A stretch of 14,370 nt of DNA, from contig JAZNQN010000004.1 in assembly GCA_045590195.1 (NCBI GenBank), positions 1 through 14,370 on the forward strand, written 5' to 3'. The position numbers were made by a program, and so were the translations under genes. Below the pieces are notes generated by a model. That model was not told the DNA's origin, searched no databases, and worked only from the letters and a program-made list of their open reading frames with translations. Below are positions 5,191 to 10,416 of the stretch, piece after piece. The DNA comes from JAZNQN01 sp045590195 (lineage in GTDB: Bacteria; Bacillota; Clostridia; UMGS1883; UMGS1540). Position 1 is the first letter of the stretch. Every line of letters starts with the position of its first letter.

Positions 5191-6052
5191 GCCTTGATTT
5201 AATCGTTTTGATATAGTCAGTTGGAGAAACCTTTTCCTGCTTTTTAAAAAGGCGGCTGAAATAATGAAGAGAGGAAAAACGAAGCACAGAAGAAATTTGA
5301 GTAAGGTTATAATTTCCTTCGCGCATAAGCTTTTTCGCTTCTTTAATTTTAAGGGTGTTTATGCAGCCGATAACCGTGTCGCCGTAAGTTTTTTTAAAGC
5401 CGCTGCAAAGGGTTGTTTTGTTTGTTCCAAAAAGAAAACAAAGCTCTGAAAGGGTTATTTTCTCTCTGAAATTTTTCTTTATGTAATTATAAACTTCAAG
5501 CATTTTTGGGTTAAAACCATCACTATGTTCCTCCAAAACCTTCGTTTGGCGGCTTCTTACAAGGTCAATAAAAAGCGTTTCAAGCTTTATTTTAATCATC
5601 TGGTCAGCCCCAAAGGGATAATCCTTTCGCTTTTTCATATCCTTAAGGTTTGGTATATCGTAAGGGGCTTTAAAAACTGTTCGCCCTTCTTTAATAACCT
5701 CGGTAAGAATTTTTTGCTGCTCATTACTCAGCAAAACAGGGCCTTCGGAAAAAACATCAAGCTCGTCAGCCTTGCATTCAAAGCCGATTATAATTACATT
5801 GGGTGCAATATTTTTAATGCAACTGAGTGAATGAATTTCGCCCGATTTATGAATTATCATTTCGCTTTCTTTTAAAATGCCGCTGTAGTTTTCCGCCTCA
5901 ATATTTATAGAGCCTGTGTCAACATAAACCAATTCCCTGAAAGCGTGATTATCCTTAACTGTCTGGTATTCTCTCGTAAATTCAAAATAGTGAATATTGG
6001 CAATTCGGCTAACTTCAATTTGTTTTTCAAAGCGTTTAAGTTTAAACTCCAT
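5180..6052 (-). CDS. AraC-family transcriptional regulator
   Basis: The 290-residue protein has an N-terminal cupin-like ligand domain (about residues 15-95, including FRELVYVDTGSI and a MIIHKSGEIHSL strand pair). The C-terminal double helix-turn-helix of the AraC family covers about 185-285: one HTH at KITLSELCFLFGTNKTTLCSGFKK and the second at YNLTQISSVLRFSSLHYFSRLFKK, followed by the family signature SPTDYI. It starts at ATG (6050-6052) behind GGAGGGG. It is divergent from the creatinase-like operon, so it is the likely regulator of that operon and of itself. The TTTACTA repeats in the shared control region are candidate binding sites. The ligand is unknown; the cupin type suggests a small sugar- or acid-like molecule. 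Confidence 0.92.
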   Translation of the reverse strand: MEFKLKRFEKQIEVSRIANIHYFEFTREYQTVKDNHAFRELVYVDTGSINIEAENYSGILKESEMIIHKSGEIHSLSCIKNIAPNVIIIGFECKADELDVFSEGPVLLSNEQQKILTEVIKEGRTVFKAPYDIPNLKDMKKRKDYPFGADQMIKIKLETLFIDLVRSRQTKVLEEHSDGFNPKMLEVYNYIKKNFREKITLSELCFLFGTNKTTLCSGFKKTYGDTVIGCINTLKIKEAKKLMREGNYNLTQISSVLRFSSLHYFSRLFKKQEKVSPTDYIKTIKSRLEI

Positions 6053-6072
6053 AAAACCCCTCCGTTTAGTTT

Positions 6073-6101
6073 ATTTTACTACAAAAGATGTGTTTGGTCA
6101 A
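6073..6101 (-). promoter_or_regulatory. Promoter of the AraC-type gene
   Basis: Read on the minus strand: TTGACC (plus 6096-6101), 17-bp spacer, TAAAAT (plus 6073-6078). The -10 overlaps one TTTACTA repeat (6075-6081), which would allow the regulator to repress its own gene. Confidence 0.7.
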
Positions 6102-6147
6102 TATTAAATTAATTTACTATTGTGCAAAAAAAGTTTACTATTTACTA
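6075..6147. promoter_or_regulatory. Four TTTACTA repeats, candidate AraC operators
   Basis: The heptamer TTTACTA occurs at 6075-6081, 6113-6119, 6134-6140 and 6141-6147, all in the same orientation. The copies at 6113 and 6134 are 21 bp apart (two helical turns), the usual spacing of direct half-sites bound by AraC proteins. The last copy ends directly before the predicted -35 of the operon, as in class II activation. Confidence 0.6.
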
Positions 6148-6176
6148 AATACAAAAAAACTTTTTTGCTATATAAT
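6148..6176 (+). promoter_or_regulatory. Promoter of the creatinase-like operon
   Basis: A weak -35, AATACA (6148-6153), lies 17 bp before a perfect TATAAT (6171-6176). A poor -35 next to the repeats suggests a promoter that depends on an activator, here the divergent AraC protein. Confidence 0.55.
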
Positions 6177-6211
6177 TAAATTACAAAATAAATTTAAAAA
6201 GGAGAATTGCT

Positions 6212-7384
6212 ATGTCAAGAATTTGTATTCCCGATTACGAGTATAAGGAAAGAATTGCCCGCGCAGCAAAAATGGTTGCTGACAGAGGGCTTGATGTAAT
6301 GGTAGTTTGCTCAACAGAGTCAGACTATGCAAACGCAAGATATTTCAGCGGCTTCTGGCCACTTTTTGAAAGAGCCGGTGTTGCAATTGCCGCAAACGGC
6401 GATGCTGCCCTTCTGGTAGGCCCTGAATGTATTATTTTTGCACAGGACGTTGCTAAAATGGACAAAATTTTCTGCCTCAGAGAGTTTCGTGAATCAGCCG
6501 ACCCTTCATATCCCGAACTTAAAGCTGATACCTTTGCAGATGTATTTAAAGCAATCGGTGTTCAGGGCGAAAATATTAAAATTGGTCTTGGCAGCTATGT
6601 TGAATGTACCCTTCCAATTTACGAAGGCCTTAAAGACAGCTTCCCGAAAGCTGAAATTGTAAAATGTAACGATATTATGGTTAACCTTCGCAAAATCAAA
6701 AGTGCAAACGAGCTTGCCTGTATTCAGGAAGGCTTCAGAATTGTTGATATTGCTACAGATGAAGTTATAAGAAACTTAAAACCGGGCGTTACAGAGCTTC
6801 AGATGGTTGGTATTGCACAGCGCGTTATTTACGAAGAAGGCGCAGAATACGAAGGTCTTCCAATGTATGTGTTCAGCGAAAAATCAACAAGCCACGCAAT
6901 CAGCCGTTCGGGCTATAAAACAATTAACAAAGGTGATATTGTTCAGCTTAACCTTTCCGCTAAAATTGATGGTTACTCACCTGCAGTAGGTTTGCCTGTT
7001 GTAATGGGCAAACTTGAAGGCGAGAGAAGAAGAGTTGTAGAATTCTGCCTTAAAGCACACGACTGGACTGTTGAGCAGATTAAAGCAGGCGTTAAAGCCA
7101 GCTCAATTGCAAAAGATTTCCACAAAATGTATGTTGACAACGGTTTTGAGAAAAACTTTGTTTACGGCCCATGCCACGGCACAGGTATGATTGAGGTTGA
7201 GCCTCCCTGGATGGAAACCGACTCCGATTATATTTTAGAGCCTAATATGACATTCCAGGTTGATACATTTATCTCAGGCGATGGCTTTGGCGTTCGTTGG
7301 GAAAAAGGTATTGCAGTTACAGAAAATGGTTGTAAATCTATGACAGACTATTTGAAGAAGGGAATCATAGAGTTAGAATTTTAA
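6212..7384 (+). CDS. M24-fold creatinase-like hydrolase lacking the metal site
   Basis: The 390-residue protein has the two-domain layout of creatinase/prolidase: an N-terminal domain (about 1-160) and a pita-bread M24 domain (about 165-390). The five metal ligands of M24 aminopeptidases are mostly absent: the first Asp is Asn247 (LNLS), the second Asp is Ala258 (SPAVG), and the first metal Glu is Asp351. His322 (GPCHGTG) and Glu364 (VRWEKG) remain. Creatinase, the metal-free member of the fold, also has Asn and Ala at the first two positions (from memory of its sequence). Its catalytic His lines up with His228 (STSHAIS), but its second Glu appears to be Gly260 here. I therefore expect a C-N hydrolase of creatinase type with a different substrate, not an Xaa-Pro peptidase. 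It starts at ATG 6212 behind AAGGAGA and is first in an operon with ASRT-like and creatininase-like genes. Confidence 0.8.
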   Translation: MSRICIPDYEYKERIARAAKMVADRGLDVMVVCSTESDYANARYFSGFWPLFERAGVAIAANGDAALLVGPECIIFAQDVAKMDKIFCLREFRESADPSYPELKADTFADVFKAIGVQGENIKIGLGSYVECTLPIYEGLKDSFPKAEIVKCNDIMVNLRKIKSANELACIQEGFRIVDIATDEVIRNLKPGVTELQMVGIAQRVIYEEGAEYEGLPMYVFSEKSTSHAISRSGYKTINKGDIVQLNLSAKIDGYSPAVGLPVVMGKLEGERRRVVEFCLKAHDWTVEQIKAGVKASSIAKDFHKMYVDNGFEKNFVYGPCHGTGMIEVEPPWMETDSDYILEPNMTFQVDTFISGDGFGVRWEKGIAVTENGCKSMTDYLKKGIIELEF

Positions 7385-7388
7385 TTTA

Positions 7389-7413
7389 AAAGCCCCTTAT
7401 TGCAAGGGGCTTT
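7389..7413 (+). terminator. Intercistronic hairpin (partial terminator or RNA stabiliser)
   Basis: A perfect 10-bp stem AAAGCCCCTT / AAGGGGCTTT with a 5-nt loop sits in the 54-bp gap between the first and second operon genes. Only three T follow it, so it is likely a weak terminator or a 3'-end stabiliser that lowers expression of the downstream genes. Confidence 0.55.
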
Positions 7414-7438
7414 ACCCAAATAAGATAGGAGAATTGTT

Positions 7439-7804
7439 ATGGCAGTTGGAAAAAAAGTATGGCTTATTCCCGATTGTGAACTTCCAAAGCCCGGCGAAGG
7501 CGTTGCAAAAGGTCACGAATCGGTAATTATTGTAAACGACAGCGATATGGATGCAGAAATTTCTGTAAAGCTTTTCTTTACAGACAAAGAGCCCTATGAA
7601 GATATTAAATGGACAGTAAAAAGCGGAAGAGTAAGATGCTTTCGTATGAACCGCCCCACGGATATGTGCGGTTTTGAAGTTCCTTTTGAAACACAGTACG
7701 CAATGAAGATAACCTCAAACTGCGAAATTGTTGTTCAGTATGGCAGACTTGATAATACCCAGGCAAACCTTGCTTTTTACACAACGCTTGGTTACTGCGA
7801 ATAA
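7439..7804 (+). CDS. Anabaena sensory rhodopsin transducer-like (ASRT, DUF1362) protein
   Basis: The 121-residue protein matches the ASRT family along its length. The signature GHESVIIVNDSDMDAEISVK (residues 25-44) is followed by LFFTDKEP (45-52), a VKSGRVRCFRMN strand (60-71) and EIVVQYGRLDNTQAN (96-110). ASRT was first known as the soluble partner of Anabaena sensory rhodopsin, but the fold is widespread in bacteria without rhodopsins. It has been proposed to be a small-molecule (possibly sugar-related) binding domain that assembles as a beta-rich tetramer. No rhodopsin gene is nearby. It lies between two hydrolases of the creatinase/creatininase type, 13 bp before the next start, so a role as ligand-binding or accessory subunit for that pathway is likely. 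It starts at ATG 7439 behind AGGAGA. Confidence 0.87.
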   Translation: MAVGKKVWLIPDCELPKPGEGVAKGHESVIIVNDSDMDAEISVKLFFTDKEPYEDIKWTVKSGRVRCFRMNRPTDMCGFEVPFETQYAMKITSNCEIVVQYGRLDNTQANLAFYTTLGYCE

Positions 7805-7817
7805 GGAGGAGAAAACA

Positions 7818-8552
7818 ATGGAATATAATATGAGTTTTCCAAGAGAATTAAATTATGTAAAAGAAAACAGAACGCCTTTCGTAATCTGCGGCGGAACAGT
7901 TGAATATCACGGCCCGCACTGCTCCTTTGGATGTGACACACTTATTGCAGAAGGCCTTATTAAAAAGCTTTCAGAAAAGAAAGAAATTATGATTGCCCCA
8001 ACAATTTACTACAGCCCTTCAAGCTATGCAGTTGCCGATGAAACAAGCGGAACAGTGCATATTGAAGAGGATGTTTTCGAGGCGTATCTTTTCGGAATAT
8101 TTACGAATATGCTCGATGCAGGTCTTCGTAACATTTATGTTGTAATTCATCATCAGTTTGAACAGGAAAGCTTAATGCCAATGACTCTTTCATATATGAA
8201 AGCGGCAAAACGCGCTACAATGCGTTACCTTGAAAAAAACCAAGGGCGCGGCTGGTGGGGAAGCGAAAATTATGCTTCTTACTACGAAAACCTTGGCGGC
8301 GGCGATGACCCGTTTTCATGGATTAAAGTTATTCCTACAATGAGCACCGAAGTTCAGAACGCAACAGGCTACGACCATGCAGGTAAATACGAATGTTCAA
8401 TTCTTATGTCGCTTTATCCCGAGGCTGTAAAGCTTGAGAGAATTGACGATATTAAACACTGGTTTACCGAAAGCGCAAGAGAAGCTTCAAAAGAGCTTGG
8501 CGATGAAATGGTAGAAAAATCACTTGAATATCTAGAAAAGAAAATCGTATAA
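7818..8552 (+). CDS. Creatininase-family amidohydrolase
   Basis: The 244-residue protein belongs to the creatininase family (metal-dependent cyclic-amide hydrolases and relatives). The N-terminal motif GGTVEYHGPHCSFGCD (residues 25-40) supplies the expected metal ligands Glu29, His31 and Asp40. The segment NIYVVIHHQFEQE (105-117) replaces the common NGHGGN or NGHYEN loop, with His112 and Glu115 as candidate ligands. GYDHAGKYECS (184-194) matches the family's late HAG-x-x-E-x-S motif. The true start is ATG 7818, 7 nt after AAGGAGGA; an in-frame ATG further upstream lies inside the ASRT gene and lacks a ribosome binding site. Known family activities include creatininase, the MftE peptidase and formamide hydrolysis; the substrate here is unknown. 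Pairing with a creatinase-like protein suggests two consecutive C-N cleavages. Confidence 0.88.
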   Translation: MEYNMSFPRELNYVKENRTPFVICGGTVEYHGPHCSFGCDTLIAEGLIKKLSEKKEIMIAPTIYYSPSSYAVADETSGTVHIEEDVFEAYLFGIFTNMLDAGLRNIYVVIHHQFEQESLMPMTLSYMKAAKRATMRYLEKNQGRGWWGSENYASYYENLGGGDDPFSWIKVIPTMSTEVQNATGYDHAGKYECSILMSLYPEAVKLERIDDIKHWFTESAREASKELGDEMVEKSLEYLEKKIV

Positions 8553-8585
8553 AAAAGGCGGCTTAGCCGCTTTTTTTATACGATT
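8543..8585. terminator. 43-nt near-perfect palindromic terminator shared by convergent genes
   Basis: AATCGTATAAAAAAGGCGGC (8543-8562), a TTA loop, and its complement at 8566-8585 with a single G-T pair form a 20-bp hairpin with U-runs in both directions. It contains the last sense codons and stop codons of both flanking genes: each protein ends in Ile-Val, encoded by mirrored ATC-GTA-TAA. Confidence 0.85.
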
Positions 8586-9898
8586 ATTTCACATTCATTA
8601 TTCTTTTTGCCGAGATTTATATTTACTTTATTATCTTTTAAAGCTATATCATATTCGCCGTGAAAACCGCAAAATGTTATCTGGCCGTTTTCGTCGCTTA
8701 CAAGCTCTGCCTCGGTATGCCAATCTTCTTTAAAAAGTTTTTTAAGCATAAGAGCCGATTTTTTTGGCGTTAAATCGCGATGGAAAAGACCTGACAAAAG
8801 CTTGTTTTCATTCCAGGTGGGAGAAGCGTAGGCTGTGTGTTCAACGCTGTTCCAGTAAACTGCGCTTTCCATCATTTCAGAAGAAAACCAGATGGTGTAA
8901 AGATATTTCAAAACCTCTGCCTGTAAATTTTCTGCCTCTTCTCCTTCGCCGAAGGTTGGAATTGAAATTTCGGTAATTTCAAGAGGTTTTTTAAATTCGC
9001 TCATTATCTCAATGCCTTTTAAATTTGCTATCGGGTCATAGTATGGGGCAAAGTGTTCTAAATCTACATTTTCGCTCATACCTGCGTAAATATGGTTCTG
9101 TATTCCTATTTTGTCAATTCTTACGCCTTTTGAAAGGGCGGCATCAATAAGCAGAAAATACGGATGATGATATGTAAGACGGCCTATTTCGGGAATGTAA
9201 TTACCATCGTTTATTTCTAAAATATCATTTGGGAAATATTTTTCCGCCAGAGAAAATGCCCATTCTACGGCATCACGCTTTTTGCTTAAAACGCTGTTTG
9301 TTTGCCAGGCGTGAGACGATAAAACCTCGTTTATTACTTCGGTGGAATACATTTTTCCGCCGCCGAAAAGCGCTGCAATTTCTGAAAAGCGTTTTTCGTA
9401 AAGCTTTTTCATTTTTTCTTCATCTTCTTTTGGTAGCCACGAAGGAATAAATTTGTCGTAAAAAAGACAATGGATTTTTGTATCTATTCCCGCCTCGCGG
9501 CAATACTCTGCGCAAAGGCTGGGAGAAGGACGGCGGTAAACATTTTCGCTGTCTTTTGGGTATCTGGGTTTACCTTCCAAAGGCTCAAGGCCTTCCCAGT
9601 AAAAAGGAATTGTTGCAAGATTAAAATATTCAGGAAAAAGCGCACGGTATGCTTTGTTTTCTTCTTCTGATTCAAACTGGTCAAGCATAAAAATATGAGC
9701 GCCGTGTTTAAACTCGTGGTTTTTAAGACAAACCTTTACCACAACGCCTTTCAGCAAATTGCCGTTTTTATCTTTTAAAGTAACAGTTTTTGAGCCTTTT
9801 CTGTACTTTTCAATATTATCTTTAACACTGGTTTTAAAAAGATAATCGTGCTCTTTAAACTGACCTATACATATTTTTTCTATTTCGTTACAGTTCAT
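8576..9898 (-). CDS. GH10-like endo-1,4-beta-xylanase, no signal peptide
   Basis: The 440-residue protein has a short N-terminal beta-sandwich-like part (about residues 38-75 counted from the ATG) and a GH10 barrel. The catalytic acid/base is in STEVINEV (Glu191) and the nucleophile in LEITEIS (Glu310). QNH at about 267-269 and the WNS near 349-351 match other GH10 active-site positions. The usual WHxxxPxW motif is altered to CLFYDKFIPSW, so it is a divergent member. No signal peptide is present, so it probably acts in the cytoplasm on imported xylo-oligosaccharides or related glycosides. The ATG at 9896-9898, 7 nt after a GGGGG run, is preferred over a TTG two codons upstream. It converges on the creatininase-like operon and has its own promoter. 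Confidence 0.85.
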   Translation of the reverse strand: MNCNEIEKICIGQFKEHDYLFKTSVKDNIEKYRKGSKTVTLKDKNGNLLKGVVVKVCLKNHEFKHGAHIFMLDQFESEEENKAYRALFPEYFNLATIPFYWEGLEPLEGKPRYPKDSENVYRRPSPSLCAEYCREAGIDTKIHCLFYDKFIPSWLPKEDEEKMKKLYEKRFSEIAALFGGGKMYSTEVINEVLSSHAWQTNSVLSKKRDAVEWAFSLAEKYFPNDILEINDGNYIPEIGRLTYHHPYFLLIDAALSKGVRIDKIGIQNHIYAGMSENVDLEHFAPYYDPIANLKGIEIMSEFKKPLEITEISIPTFGEGEEAENLQAEVLKYLYTIWFSSEMMESAVYWNSVEHTAYASPTWNENKLLSGLFHRDLTPKKSALMLKKLFKEDWHTEAELVSDENGQITFCGFHGEYDIALKDNKVNINLGKKNNECEIIV

Positions 9899-9932
9899 AG
9901 CCAAGCCCCCGAATATTTTTTAAATTATGCTA

Positions 9933-9960
9933 ATTATACCGCTTTTTTTAAAATTATCAA
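9933..9960 (-). promoter_or_regulatory. Promoter of the GH10-like gene
   Basis: Read on the minus strand: TTGATA (plus 9955-9960), 16-bp spacer, TATAAT (plus 9933-9938), 34 bp before the ATG. Divergent from the T-box promoter at 10049-10077. Confidence 0.65.
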
Positions 9961-10048
9961 CCCACAAAAAAACACAAAAGGTGGATTTTTTATAACTTAC
10001 CAATTCTGATGATAAAAAACATTTAAAAAAATTTTTTTAAAAAAAGTA

Positions 10049-10077
10049 TTGACAAATAAAAAAGTCGGGAGTATAAT
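10049..10077 (+). promoter_or_regulatory. Consensus promoter of the T-box operon
   Basis: Perfect TTGACA (10049-10054), 17-bp spacer and perfect TATAAT (10072-10077), with transcription expected near 10084. Strong constitutive initiation is typical where control is by attenuation. Confidence 0.85.
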
Positions 10078-10100
10078 AGCAATAAATTGAATATCACAAA

Positions 10101-10360
10101 CAACTATGACGAAGACGGTCGGGGTGTAAAGCCTTGAGAGAGTTGCCGGGTGGTGCGAGGCAATGGTGGAGCGCTCCAATGACCCATCACTTCCGAGTTG
10201 GAGAACCGAAAGGGAATACCTAGTAGACTTCTCCCGTAATGCTGCGTTAAAGCAAAGGGCTTGTTGGAGCCCGGTAAGGTGGCGAAAATTTATTTTCGCA
10301 ATTTGAGTGGTACCGCGAGTTGATAACTCGTCTCAAAGTTTCTTTGAGACGGGTTTTTTT
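10101..10360 (+). promoter_or_regulatory. T-box riboswitch (tRNA-sensing transcription attenuator)
   Basis: All T-box parts are visible. Stem I has a possible base helix CAACT (10101-10105) / AGTTG (10196-10200), the AGAGAG bulge, and a distal hairpin TTGCC / GGCAA around GGGTGGTGCGA. Stem III is GGGCT / AGCCC at 10257-10272. The T-box proper is TGGTACCGCG at 10308-10317. The antiterminator (GCGAGTT / AACTCGT plus GAG / CTC around the T-box bulge) competes with the terminator AACTCGTCTCAAAG (10325-10338) / CTTTGAGACGGGTT (10342-10355), which is followed by a T-run. UGGU in the bulge predicts a tRNA with A at the discriminator position. The specifier lies in the 10182-10188 stretch GACCCATC. 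CCA/CCC (Pro) and ATC (Ile) are candidates; I cannot decide by eye. A small palindrome TGGAGC/GCTCCA (10167-10178) in stem I is unusual. Confidence 0.93.
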
Positions 10361-10416
10361 GTTTTATTCAATCCGTAAACGCCCAAAAGGGCGGCGGGAA
10401 AGAAAGGAGCAAAAAA

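Noticed and set aside
7728..7817. Longer N-terminus for the creatininase-like protein
   Set aside because: The extra 30 codons overlap the ASRT gene in another frame and lack a ribosome binding site, while AAGGAGGA precedes the ATG at 7818.
9229..9684. Plus- and minus-strand open frames inside the GH10-like gene
   Set aside because: No start signals; the GH10 frame with catalytic motifs explains this DNA.
10381..10392. GCCC-AAAA-GGGC hairpin between the T-box terminator and the ligase start
   Set aside because: Only 4 bp, no U-run and no competing structure; too little to call a regulatory element.
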